From Candidatus Doudnabacteria bacterium RIFCSPHIGHO2_02_FULL_42_25 (GTDB taxonomy: Bacteria; Patescibacteria; Doudnabacteria; UBA920; O2-02-FULL-48-8): 14,921 bases of DNA. Position 1 is the first letter of the stretch; the number at the start of each line of letters is the position of its first letter. The DNA is taken from NCBI GenBank assembly GCA_001777665.1, contig MFEQ01000006.1:1-14921 (forward strand), in the 5' to 3' direction. Shown in pieces: positions 5,222 to 12,691 of this stretch. The notes beneath the pieces were generated by a model. That model did no database searches and was not told where the DNA came from. It was given only the letters and a program-made list of their open reading frames with translations. Both the position numbers and the translations under genes were made by a program.

Positions 5222-5327
5222 CGCTCGCATTGTATGAAAATTTACCGGTCGTAAAATTCTGGTGAATTTTCGACCTACGCGCTCGGACCGTCGTCCTGCG
5301 CGAGTTAAATTTTCAACAATGCTCGCT
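5222..5327 (+). ncRNA. Three-way-junction structured element, copy A
   Basis: P1 pairs 5227-5244 with 5306-5322 (17 pairs, one bulged a). P2 pairs ggtcg (5247-5251) with cgacc (5271-5275) and aaaattc (5253-5259) with gaatttt (5264-5270), with a bulged t at 5252 and loop tggt. P3 pairs cgcgc (5278-5282) with gcgcg (5298-5302) and ggac (5285-5288) with gtcc (5293-5296), with loop cgtc. The junction linkers are only 2-3 nt. A diverged second copy on the other strand at 14213-14319 keeps the same fold, with compensatory changes. Whether it is transcribed from the plus strand is unknown; the nearby tRNA promoter would read the opposite strand. No known RNA family is recognised, and a DNA-level mobile repeat is an alternative. 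Confidence 0.6.
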
Positions 5328-5403
5328 TACAGATTTAACGAATAAAAAACAGGTCCGGATTTCCTATGTCACCTCGAAAATCGAAATCCTGTAAGCATTG
5401 CTA

Positions 5404-5432
5404 ATTATATATTAATATCCGAAAAAAATCAA
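5404..5432 (-). promoter_or_regulatory. Promoter of the fMet/CAT/Asp tRNA operon
   Basis: The minus strand shows TTGATT (5432-5427), a 17-nt spacer and TATAAT (5409-5404), close to consensus. The -35 overlaps the TGA stop of the nucleotidyltransferase gene. The start is expected near 5397, giving a leader of about 180 nt that includes the complement of structured element copy A. Positions 5328-5400 also hold an imperfect pair, cagg..gattt / aaatcctg, around 5350-5391. Confidence 0.75.
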
Positions 5433-6808
5433 GTACTGAGGTATCTTTTTAGTTCATTTTCGTTCTTTATTTTGACTAGGACTATCTGCACTTTTATATC
5501 TTCGATTTTACGTCCTAGCTGTGGTCCTGGTTTGAGTTTGCTATATTTCATGATTAAATTTCCATCAGCAAGTTTTGCCAGTAAATTTTTCTTTTGCTCG
5601 ATTAACTTTAAATAATTCTTGCCTTTCTTCCAGCCAACTGGATAATCAGGGCCCACTTTTCCATTTTCAAGTCGTTTATAATTCGCCAGACTATCAACTT
5701 TCCACAGCTCTATCAAAAACGAAAAGTCCGGATGGAAAGCTAAAATAATTTTCTTTCTCTCTGACATATCTTTTGAAAAGGGACTCTCTAGTCTGTGATT
5801 TTCTATTGTCCATTCAATTTTCTGGGCACTTAACCTAGAAAACCGCAACCTTTTGGCAATGCCTTTAAAAAGCTTAGCTGATTCAAATTCGTGACCAAAG
5901 GTCCTAATCACCCATTCGCCGTTTTTAAACATTCGCTTTGCCACTGCTGGTTTACCGATATCATGAAAAAGCGCGGCATATTTCAAATCCAAATCATCTT
6001 GTTCTACGCCCTTCACAGCCAATATTGTATGGTCGAACTGATCACCTTCCAGATGATATTTTTTAGATTTGTGTGAAAAGTTTTTCAACTTCGAAACTTC
6101 AGGAAAAATAAATTTAAGCAATCCAACTTCATCAAGTAATCGAATTCCCTTTTCGGCATTTTGAGATAACAAGATTTTATCTAGTTCTGCTTTTATTCGT
6201 TCCCCAGAAATATCTTGAATATACTTGGCTCTGGTTTTAATTGCTGCGAACGCGTTTTTTTCTAGCTTAAAACCTAGCTGAATAGCCAATCGAACAGCTC
6301 TTAACATACGCAAAGCATCTTCATCTATCCGTTTCTTAGGATCTCCAACGAATCTTATCAATCTTAATCTTAAATCTTTAATCCCATCTGTAGGGTCAAA
6401 TTGTTTCTTTAAAATCGGATCATAGTAAAGCGCATTGATCGTAAAATCCCGGCGTTTCGCATCAGCCAAATAATCTTGGATAAACTGGACTTGGTCTGGA
6501 TGACGATTATCCGAATACCGACTCTCTGATCGAAAAGTGGTAATTTCTACAGGCATTGAATCAATCGTAGTTAAAATAGTCCCATACTTTTTCCCTATAG
6601 GAACTACTGGTAGCCTGGCTTTTTTCAAAATCTTTTCTATCTGATCAGGAGTAGCATCTGTGGCGATATCTATATTATTACTCTCGCGTTTCAAAAGCAT
6701 GTCTCTCACCACCCCACCAACAAAAAAAGCCAGATGACTGGATTCAGTTAGCAGTTTGGCGACTTTTAAGCCCTGTTTATATAACTTTGTGAATGGTAGT
6801 TGGTTCAT
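5429..6808 (-). CDS. cca: CCA-adding / poly(A) polymerase-type tRNA nucleotidyltransferase with HD domain
   Basis: A 459-residue class II nucleotidyltransferase. Head motif FFVGGVVRDMLL (28-39) is followed by the catalytic strand NNIDIAT (44-50), motif RRDFTINAL (119-127), EDALRMLRAVRLA (163-175) and ERIKAEL (203-209). A C-terminal HD phosphohydrolase domain follows, with His260, His282-Asp283 and His306. The family adds or repairs the 3' CCA of tRNA; relatives polyadenylate RNA. Every tRNA gene in this window already encodes CCA, so repair or tailing is the likelier task. The oddity is Asn45: the catalytic DxD reads N-I-D, so one metal-binding aspartate is missing. The start at 6808 overlaps the carbonic-anhydrase-like gene by 32 nt, and no shorter start keeps the GGxVRD motif. 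It is the last gene of the atp transcript. Confidence 0.9.
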   Translation of the reverse strand: MNQLPFTKLYKQGLKVAKLLTESSHLAFFVGGVVRDMLLKRESNNIDIATDATPDQIEKILKKARLPVVPIGKKYGTILTTIDSMPVEITTFRSESRYSDNRHPDQVQFIQDYLADAKRRDFTINALYYDPILKKQFDPTDGIKDLRLRLIRFVGDPKKRIDEDALRMLRAVRLAIQLGFKLEKNAFAAIKTRAKYIQDISGERIKAELDKILLSQNAEKGIRLLDEVGLLKFIFPEVSKLKNFSHKSKKYHLEGDQFDHTILAVKGVEQDDLDLKYAALFHDIGKPAVAKRMFKNGEWVIRTFGHEFESAKLFKGIAKRLRFSRLSAQKIEWTIENHRLESPFSKDMSERKKIILAFHPDFSFLIELWKVDSLANYKRLENGKVGPDYPVGWKKGKNYLKLIEQKKNLLAKLADGNLIMKYSKLKPGPQLGRKIEDIKVQIVLVKIKNENELKRYLST

Positions 6809-7184
6809 CTAAATGTGCTAAAACGATTAAGTACGCTTCCACTTGGAGGCTCGGAAACTTTGCGTGGACATCTGACACTGCATGCCGGAGTTGAATTTCA
6901 TGAGTATGAATTTCTTCTTCAGGAGTTTGAAATTTCTCATAAGCTTCACAGTCAGTATGGTTGATCAAAATTACTTTCTCGATCCCATGTTTATCGATCG
7001 ATGCTTGGATATTTTCAAAAATCCAGTCGCGTTTCGGGGTACCTTCGAAAATTTCTTTGACACCACCTAGATCAGTTTTTAGATCCACAGCATAAAGATT
7101 CAAACTATTTTCAAAATAGTTCTGGAGGGGCTTCTGAATTCGAAAGTCATCGCAAGTTTGGACGAAAACTTGAGCCTTAGCCAT
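6777..7184 (-). CDS. Minimal beta-carbonic-anhydrase-like protein
   Basis: From the ATG at 7184 this is a 135-residue protein with all beta-carbonic anhydrase zinc ligands: Cys11 and Asp13 in CDDFR (the CxDxR motif), then His76 and Cys79 in NHTDC (HxxC). A GGVKEI segment sits where the family has its conserved GG region. It is much shorter than typical beta enzymes (about 200 residues), so CO2 hydration is probable by motif but not certain. An upstream in-frame ATG exists at 7223. I prefer 7184: it follows an AAAGGA ribosome site by about 10 nt and overlaps the atpC stop by just 8 nt (ATGGCTAA), a coupling arrangement. It lies between atpC and the nucleotidyltransferase in one operon; a link between bicarbonate/proton balance and the ATP synthase is speculation. 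Confidence 0.75.
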   Translation of the reverse strand: MAKAQVFVQTCDDFRIQKPLQNYFENSLNLYAVDLKTDLGGVKEIFEGTPKRDWIFENIQASIDKHGIEKVILINHTDCEAYEKFQTPEEEIHTHEIQLRHAVSDVHAKFPSLQVEAYLIVLAHLDEPTTIHKVI

Positions 7185-7605
7185 TGATTTTGGTTCCTTT
7201 ATGTGATCGATGTTTATGTGCAACTTTCAAACGAGTTAAATGCTTTTGGAAAACGGCCGCTGCTCCTGCATAAGTTTTCTGGTCTCGAGCGCCTTCTGTC
7301 ATAAGTTTTCGAGCAGCTTCTTTGGCAGCTTCGGCCCGCTCCACATCGATCTCATGACCAAACTCTGCAGTGTCGGCTAGAACTACTACTTCATTATTTT
7401 TCTTGACTTCGATAATGCCTCCTGATACAGCAAAGAAATCGCTTTTGCCGCCGTGTTTGTAACTAATCTCACCAGCCACCAAACTTGCTACTAGAGGGAT
7501 ATGGTGTGGCAATACTGTGATCTCGCCCATAGTAGTAGGCAATGTCAAAGAATCCGCCTCAGTTTCTACCATTATTCGTTCTGGAGTAACGATCTTAAAC
7601 TTCAT
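7177..7605 (-). CDS. atpC: ATP synthase epsilon subunit
   Basis: A 142-residue epsilon subunit of the F1 central stalk. The N-terminal beta-sandwich (about 1-85) carries the typical TPERIMVETEADSLTLPTTMGEITVLPHHIPLV start and the FFAVSGGIIEV strand. A C-terminal helical hairpin (about 86-135, ERAEAAKEAARKLM..) follows. A basic tail (HKHRSHKGTK) is longer than usual. The ATG overlaps the atpD stop by 11 nt. Epsilon couples rotation to the c-ring and can restrain ATP hydrolysis. Confidence 0.95.
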   Translation of the reverse strand: MKFKIVTPERIMVETEADSLTLPTTMGEITVLPHHIPLVASLVAGEISYKHGGKSDFFAVSGGIIEVKKNNEVVVLADTAEFGHEIDVERAEAAKEAARKLMTEGARDQKTYAGAAAVFQKHLTRLKVAHKHRSHKGTKING

Positions 7606-8956
7606 CGATTGAACCTTTCATATAAAAGGCACCTTCGTCTTTTTCATCATGCTGACCGTCCAAAATTTCTTTGAAACTTCGGATAGTGTCTTTGAGTGGA
7701 ACATACTTACCAGGTCGTCCTGTAAATTGTTCTGCGACGTGGAAGGGTTGGGACAAAAATTGCTGAATTTTGCGTGCACGAGTGACAGTCTGCCTATCTT
7801 CTGGAGATAATTCTTCGATACCCAAGATGGCAATAATATCCTGAAGATCTTTGTATTTCTGTAGTACTCTCTGTACTCCTCGAGCAGTGTCATAGTGTTC
7901 TTGCCCGACTATGTTTGGATCAAGCACTGTGGAAGTAGAATCCAGCGGATCGACTGCTGGATAAATTCCTAATTCTGACAATGAGCGAGAAAGAGTGACT
8001 GTAGAATCCAAATGTCCGAAAGTCGTAGCTGGTGCTGGATCTGTTAAGTCATCAGCTGGAACATAGACTGCTTGGATAGAGGTAATAGATCCTTCAGTGG
8101 TCGAAGTGATTCTTTCTTGCAAAGCACCCATATCTGTAGCGAGCGTCGGTTGATATCCTACCGCAGACGGAATACGCCCGAGTAGAGTCGAAACTTCGGA
8201 TCCTGCTTGAGTAAATCGGAAAATGTTATCGATGAAAAGCAGCACGTCTTGATTTTCTTCATCACGGAAATATTCAGCTAATGTAAGCCCAGTCAATCCG
8301 ACGCGAGCACGAATTCCTGGTGGTTCATTCATTTGTCCGAAAACTAGAGATGTTTTATCCAAAACTTTGGATTCTTCCATTTCTCGATACAAATCATTGC
8401 CTTCACGAGAACGTTCACCTACACCAGCGAATACGGAAACGCCACCGTGTTGTTTGGCGATGTTATTAATCAGTTCTGTAATAATAACGGTTTTACCGAC
8501 TCCAGCCCCACCAAACAGTCCTACTTTTCCACCTTTGACGATTGGAGCGATTAAGTCGATAACTTTAATTCCCGTTTCCAGAAGTTCTACTTTGCTGCTT
8601 TGTTTCGCAAAAGCCGGAGCTGGTCTGTGAATTGGGTAAGTTTTTTTACCACTGGCTTTGGCTTTACCATCAATCGGCTCGCCTAAAGCATTAAACATAC
8701 GGCCCAGTGTTTCTTTTCCAACTGTGACAGCAATCGGAGCCCCAGTATCAGTCGCTTCGATATTGCGCTGTAACCCTTCTGTCGCACCCATGGCGATAGT
8801 CCGAACTTGATTGTCGCCGATATGCTGCGCCACTTCCAAAACAAGTTCTTTTCCGTCTCGTTGAACTTTCAAAGCATTGCGAATAGCCGGCAATTGTTTT
8901 TCAAAATGCACATCGACCACAGCCCCTATAATTTGTGTAATTTTTCCCTTATTCAT
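7595..8956 (-). CDS. atpD: ATP synthase beta subunit (catalytic)
   Basis: A 453-residue F1 beta subunit. The Walker A loop GGAGVGKT is at 149-156, the catalytic GER glutamate at about Glu181, and Walker B VLLFIDNIFRF at about 238-248 with Asp243. The ALQERITSTTEGSITSIQAVYVPADDLTDPAPATTF region and the DELSEED-like segment (IEELSPEDRQ) are both present. Length is slightly under the usual 460-470. It forms the three catalytic sites with alpha. The start at 8956 is supported by AAAGGA about 6 nt upstream. A 178-nt repeat-rich spacer separates it from atpG. Confidence 0.98.
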   Translation of the reverse strand: MNKGKITQIIGAVVDVHFEKQLPAIRNALKVQRDGKELVLEVAQHIGDNQVRTIAMGATEGLQRNIEATDTGAPIAVTVGKETLGRMFNALGEPIDGKAKASGKKTYPIHRPAPAFAKQSSKVELLETGIKVIDLIAPIVKGGKVGLFGGAGVGKTVIITELINNIAKQHGGVSVFAGVGERSREGNDLYREMEESKVLDKTSLVFGQMNEPPGIRARVGLTGLTLAEYFRDEENQDVLLFIDNIFRFTQAGSEVSTLLGRIPSAVGYQPTLATDMGALQERITSTTEGSITSIQAVYVPADDLTDPAPATTFGHLDSTVTLSRSLSELGIYPAVDPLDSTSTVLDPNIVGQEHYDTARGVQRVLQKYKDLQDIIAILGIEELSPEDRQTVTRARKIQQFLSQPFHVAEQFTGRPGKYVPLKDTIRSFKEILDGQHDEKDEGAFYMKGSIDEV

Positions 8957-9134
8957 TTGATCCTTTCTAATTATTCTTCTCCCCTTGCGGGAGAAGATAT
9001 CCGCTCTTAAGCTTTAGGATTGTCGGACAGATGAGGGGGAACCAATGATTCACCCTCACCCGCCCGCCTTCGTTATGCTTAGTTACGGGCACCCTCTCCC
9101 GTCAAGGGAGAGGGACAAATTGATTAATACAATT
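8957..9134. repeat. atpG-atpD spacer made of palindromic repeats
   Basis: This non-coding spacer inside the operon contains cttctccc/gggagaag (8976-8983 / 8989-8996, loop cttgc), ccctctccc/gggagaggg (9092-9100 / 9106-9114, loop gtcaa) and a gcccg/cgggc pair between them (about 9062-9090). None has a clear U-run on the minus strand, so read-through into atpD is expected. The spacer resembles inserted repeat sequence rather than regulation. The ribosome site of atpD is intact beyond it. Confidence 0.65.
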
Positions 9135-10070
9135 CTAACCCTCCATGGCTAGTTTCGCTGCTGAAATCTCAGAGAGCTCTCGGGTAATACCCGCTTGCCT
9201 AGCTTGATTATAACTTAATGATAATTCGTCGAGTAAGTCTCCTGCCGCATCGTTGGCATTGCGCATGGCCACCATTCGAGCTGAGTGTTCCGAAGCTGCT
9301 GCTTCTACTAATGCCTGATATACTGCAAACTTCACTGCACGATTGATCAAAACATCTAAAATTTCCTTTGGATCTGGTTCAAACAAAAATTCAGTCTTCT
9401 GTTCATTGTTACGTGTTACGTGTTCCTTGACGAATGGCAACAGCTGAAGCATGCTTGGCTTCTGAACAAGTGTTGAAACAAAGTCAGTATATACGACGAA
9501 TACTTTTTCATATTTCCCAGCCAAAAAATCATCCATCGACATCACTGCTATCGGTTCAGCATCGAGCAAGGAAACATTTTTATCCTTGGCAGGAAAAGTC
9601 GCCACGAGAGTATATTTCATTCGAAGTAAGGCATCGCTGCCCTTTTTCCCGATAGTGACAAAATCTACTTCTTTCGCGCCTTCATCTTTCACAATGCCTA
9701 AGGCTTTATTCACCACATTGCTATTGAATGCCCCAGCCAAACCTCGATCCGAAGAAACTAAAATAATGAGAACTCTGGAAGGTTTTCCATCTCGACCAAC
9801 GGGAGAGATCCCTCCTAAGAGCGATTTCCCCGCCTGCCACGCCGGCATGGCGGGCAGGTCACTTTGTTCGAAATGGTCGTAACCATTTGTTCTAGCTATA
9901 AGATTGCTCAACAACTCCGAAGAGAGAGTCGCATATGGCCTGGAGGCCAGAGCTGAAGCTTGAGCTTTTCTCATTTTGGCAGCAGAAACCAATTCCATCG
10001 CTTTTGTGATCTGACCGATATTTTTGATGGATCGGATTCTTCGTCGAATTTCTTTGGTAGAGTTTGGCAT
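9135..10070 (-). CDS. atpG: ATP synthase gamma subunit with repeat-derived insertion
   Basis: A 311-residue F1 gamma subunit, about 20-25 residues longer than usual. The N-terminal helix is canonical (KEIRRRIRSIKNIGQITKAMELVSAAKMRKAQ, 6-37), as are LIILVSSDRGLAGAFN (101-116) and the C-terminal helix (ASEHSARMVAMRNANDAAGDLLDELSLSYNQARQAGITRELSEISAA). Between them, residues about 71-98 form an insertion; 72-81 (LPAMPAWQAG) are encoded by a genomic palindrome at 9829-9858. The insertion falls before the first core strand, in a region that should be a surface loop, so rotor function can survive. Gamma is the rotating shaft within alpha3beta3. No ribosome site is visible upstream. Confidence 0.96.
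   Translation of the reverse strand: MPNSTKEIRRRIRSIKNIGQITKAMELVSAAKMRKAQASALASRPYATLSSELLSNLIARTNGYDHFEQSDLPAMPAWQAGKSLLGGISPVGRDGKPSRVLIILVSSDRGLAGAFNSNVVNKALGIVKDEGAKEVDFVTIGKKGSDALLRMKYTLVATFPAKDKNVSLLDAEPIAVMSMDDFLAGKYEKVFVVYTDFVSTLVQKPSMLQLLPFVKEHVTRNNEQKTEFLFEPDPKEILDVLINRAVKFAVYQALVEAAASEHSARMVAMRNANDAAGDLLDELSLSYNQARQAGITRELSEISAAKLAMEG
9829..9858. repeat. Palindromic repeat inserted in frame within atpG
   Basis: The left arm (9829-9843, cccgcctgccacgcc) and right arm (9844-9858, ggcatggcgggcagg) form a 10-bp stem with one bulge. The same two 15-nt arms recur at 14409-14459 with a 21-nt tip between them. Translated on the minus strand it gives LPAMPAWQAG without breaking the frame. 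Confidence 0.85.
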
Positions 10071-10171
10071 GTAGTGTCTACGAAAGTACGAACAATCGAA
10101 TTACGAACAGTTCGCCCGCCTGCCATGACGGCATGTCGGGCAGGTAGTTTCGCAATTTCGTATTTCGTAGA
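10071..10171. repeat. atpA-atpG spacer: one long nested hairpin with palindromic core
   Basis: The outer stem pairs 10077-10085 with 10163-10171 and tacgaa (10087-10092) with ttcgta (10157-10162), with one bulge. A second, looser stem lies inside (aattacgaac with gtttcgcaatt, about 10099-10108 and 10147-10157). The core at 10115-10144 is a cccgcctgcc..gggcagg palindrome of the family seen elsewhere in the window. The structure fills the spacer from the atpA stop to near the atpG start, so it could modulate expression or mRNA processing between these genes. Confidence 0.7.
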
Positions 10172-11668
10172 TTAATTCCCATATGATTTCTTAAAATCTT
10201 CAATTGATTGCTTTAATTTAACTTCAATATCCTCAGTTATCTCTTTTTTATCAGCCAAAGCTTTCACAACATCTTTTTTCTGAATGTCCAAAAATTTGTG
10301 GAATTTATTTTCCCAATCTTTTACTTTCTCAACTTCCACGTCATCCAAAAATCCATTGATTGCTGCATAAAGAATAATGGCTTGATGTTCCATGGACATT
10401 GGTTCGTACTGTTTCTGCTTCAAAATTTCTGTAAGTCGCATTCCTCGATCAATCCGAGCTTTCGTTTGTGGATCCAAATCAGAAGCGAATTGCGCAAATG
10501 CGGCGAGTGCTCGAAATTGAGCCAGGTCCAAACGCAATTTTCCAGCAACTTTCTTTATGGCTTTGGTTTGAGCGGATGATCCGACACGGGAAACAGACAA
10601 CCCGACGTTGACTGCTGGTCTTATCCCTTGGTAGAACAAGTCAGTTTCGAGATAGATTTGTCCGTCAGTAATCGAAATAACATTAGTAGGAATATATGCG
10701 GAAACGTCGCCTGCTTGAGTTTCAATGATTGGGAGTGCTGTCAGAGATCCGCCCCCATTTGCATCACTTAATTTTGCAGCTCGTTCCAGGAGTCTGGAGT
10801 GAAGATAAAACACATCGCCAGGATATGCTTCACGACCTGGTGGTCTTCGCAGAAGCAGAGAAATTTCGCGGTAAGCTACAGCATGTTTGGACAAATCATC
10901 ATAAATGATTAACGCGTGCTTGCCTTGGTCCATGAAATATTCACCCATGGCGCATCCTGCAAAAGGAGCTATATATGAAAGAGCTGCAGGATCAGAAGCT
11001 CCAGCCACGACAACTATCGTGTGCTTCATGGCATCGTTTTTCTGAAGTTCAGCGACGATACGGGCAACTTTTGATTCTTTCTGTCCGATCGCAACATAAA
11101 TACAAATCACATCTTTACCCTTTTGATTGATGATCGCATCGATAGCGATTGCGGTTTTTCCAGTTTGTCTGTCCCCTATAATCAGTTCTCTCTGTCCTTT
11201 TCCGATTGGGATCATAGCGTCGATGGCTTTTATTCCAGTCTGCACTGGTTGATTCACTGATTGGCGTTCGATTACTCCGGGTGCTATTTTCTCAACCGGG
11301 TAAGATTTATCGGATTTGATTTCGCCTTTATTATCTATTGCTTCTCCCAAAGGATTAACCACACGACCAACCAAAGCATCGCCGACAGGTACTGATAATA
11401 TTTTACCCAAAGCCTTAACTTTATCACCTTGCTTAATCGCTGTATCTTCGCCTAGCAAAATCACTCCAATTGCATCTTGTTCCAAGTTTAATGCCACCCC
11501 AATCACTCCACCTGGAAATTCCAACATTTCAGAAGCCGATGCATTCGATAGTCCGGCGACTTTGGCAATTCCATCTCCGACTTGCAAAACAGTCCCTACT
11601 GTTTCCAATTTCGCATCGGCTTGGAATTTTTCAATTCGATTCTTAAGTTGCTGTACTATATCTGACAT
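10172..11668 (-). CDS. atpA: ATP synthase alpha subunit
   Basis: A 498-residue F1 alpha subunit of near-standard length. The P-loop GDRQTGKT is at 165-172; ALIIYDDLSKHAVAYREISLLLRRPPGREAYPGDVFYLHSRLLERAAK and the arginine-finger region VGLSVSRVGSSAQ are intact. It binds nucleotide at non-catalytic sites and gives the Arg finger to beta. It starts one nucleotide after the atpH stop and has no obvious ribosome site, so translation is probably coupled. The stop borders a long hairpin spacer. Confidence 0.98.
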   Translation of the reverse strand: MSDIVQQLKNRIEKFQADAKLETVGTVLQVGDGIAKVAGLSNASASEMLEFPGGVIGVALNLEQDAIGVILLGEDTAIKQGDKVKALGKILSVPVGDALVGRVVNPLGEAIDNKGEIKSDKSYPVEKIAPGVIERQSVNQPVQTGIKAIDAMIPIGKGQRELIIGDRQTGKTAIAIDAIINQKGKDVICIYVAIGQKESKVARIVAELQKNDAMKHTIVVVAGASDPAALSYIAPFAGCAMGEYFMDQGKHALIIYDDLSKHAVAYREISLLLRRPPGREAYPGDVFYLHSRLLERAAKLSDANGGGSLTALPIIETQAGDVSAYIPTNVISITDGQIYLETDLFYQGIRPAVNVGLSVSRVGSSAQTKAIKKVAGKLRLDLAQFRALAAFAQFASDLDPQTKARIDRGMRLTEILKQKQYEPMSMEHQAIILYAAINGFLDDVEVEKVKDWENKFHKFLDIQKKDVVKALADKKEITEDIEVKLKQSIEDFKKSYGN

Positions 11669-11669
11669 A

Positions 11670-12062
11670 CTATTGGATTAAATCTTTTTTTAATTGCTCT
11701 AGGTTGCTCTTGATCGAAGCATCAATCATTTGATCTTCGACTTGGATAATCACCCCACCGATCAAATTTTCATCAACTTTTTTCTTGATCTCCAGGTCAC
11801 CTTTGACGATTTTATTCAGCTCCTTGATAATTTCGTGCTCATTTTCTTTGTTGATGGGGGCTGCGGAAGTAACTTCGACTTGTTTGATTCCTTTGCGGTT
11901 CAGGTCCTGTTTGTGAAATTCTTCAGCTATCTCCTCAAACATTCTTAGATCATTATTTTCTGCAAGCACTTTTACGAAATTATCGAGTATTTGATCATGC
12001 TCTTTGGTCGCTTCTATCGCTTCCAGCAAAGCCTGCGCGTATTGTTTTGCAGTAAATTTCAT
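11670..12062 (-). CDS. atpH: ATP synthase delta subunit (OSCP-like), short
   Basis: A 130-residue delta subunit, well short of the usual 175-180. The N-terminal helical start (KQYAQALLEAI, FVKVLAENNDLRMFEEIAEEF) and the C-terminal signature (KKKVDENLIGGVIIQVEDQMIDASIKSNLEQLKKDL) are clear. The missing length is in the N-terminal helical bundle, so contact with alpha may be reduced. Delta joins the F1 head to the b stalk. Its ATG shares one base with the atpF stop (TAATG). Confidence 0.92.
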   Translation of the reverse strand: MKFTAKQYAQALLEAIEATKEHDQILDNFVKVLAENNDLRMFEEIAEEFHKQDLNRKGIKQVEVTSAAPINKENEHEIIKELNKIVKGDLEIKKKVDENLIGGVIIQVEDQMIDASIKSNLEQLKKDLIQ

Positions 12063-12631
12063 TATTTCATTCCCTTCATGCTTTGGCTGATCAACTCATG
12101 ATCTTTCTTTGGATCCAATTTGTGTCGGAGAATTTTCTCTGATGCCATGACGACGAGAGTTGCAAGTTCTTCTTTCGCTTCGTTCAACATTTCAGTTTTT
12201 TCTGACTCAATATTCGATTTCGCTTGCTCGAGGATTTTATTCGCTTGATGCTGCGCATCCACTATAGTCTCTTGCTTAATTTTATTGGCAGTGTCAGTGG
12301 TGACTCGCAATATCTGATCAGCTTCGTTTCGAACTTTCTTCATCTCTCCGGCTTTCCAGTCTTCGAATTTCTTGCGTTCCACATCCATATTCTCGGCATT
12401 TTTCAATCCAGCTTCGATGCGCTCTTGGCGTTTGGTCAGTGTAGTCCCCAGTGGTTTGACTACCCATTTCCAGAAAACAAACAATACTATTCCAAAGTTA
12501 AGCAATTGCGCTAAAAACAACTTCCAGTTAATCCCAAGCGTTCCTAAAACACTACTCGATTCTTCTGAACGAGCAGCAGCTTCACCTACAACTTCTGTGG
12601 CAGCTAGAATAATTTGTGATACGTCAAGCAT
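12062..12631 (-). CDS. atpF: ATP synthase b subunit
   Basis: A 189-residue peripheral-stalk subunit. After a 30-residue N-terminal stretch comes the family start LGINWKLFLAQLLNFGIVLFVFWKWVV (32-58), with the single membrane helix. A long charged helix follows (about 60-175, KRQERIEAGLKNAENMDVERKKFEDWKAGEMKKVRNEAD..) that dimerises as a coiled coil. Only one b-type gene is present, so a homodimer stalk is expected. The N-terminal extension, with acidic residues, precedes the usual family start. Confidence 0.95.
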   Translation of the reverse strand: MLDVSQIILAATEVVGEAAARSEESSSVLGTLGINWKLFLAQLLNFGIVLFVFWKWVVKPLGTTLTKRQERIEAGLKNAENMDVERKKFEDWKAGEMKKVRNEADQILRVTTDTANKIKQETIVDAQHQANKILEQAKSNIESEKTEMLNEAKEELATLVVMASEKILRHKLDPKKDHELISQSMKGMK

Positions 12632-12657
12632 AATATTATTAATTTATAAGCTTAGTC

Positions 12658-12684
12658 ACCACTTCTTGCTCTGCTCGAAGTGGT
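12658..12684. repeat. Hairpin in the atpE-atpF spacer
   Basis: accacttc (12658-12665) pairs perfectly with gaagtggt (12677-12684) around an 11-nt loop. It lies 7 nt past the atpE stop on the transcript and has no U-run. Together with the hairpin at 12927-12981 it brackets atpE, and may protect or delimit the atpE mRNA segment. Confidence 0.65.
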
Positions 12685-12691
12685 TCAAAAC

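Noticed and set aside
4754..5265. Short plus-strand open frames across the tRNA cluster
   Set aside because: They are antisense translations of tRNA genes (typical GFEPA / NRTSD / GLEPP peptides), not proteins.
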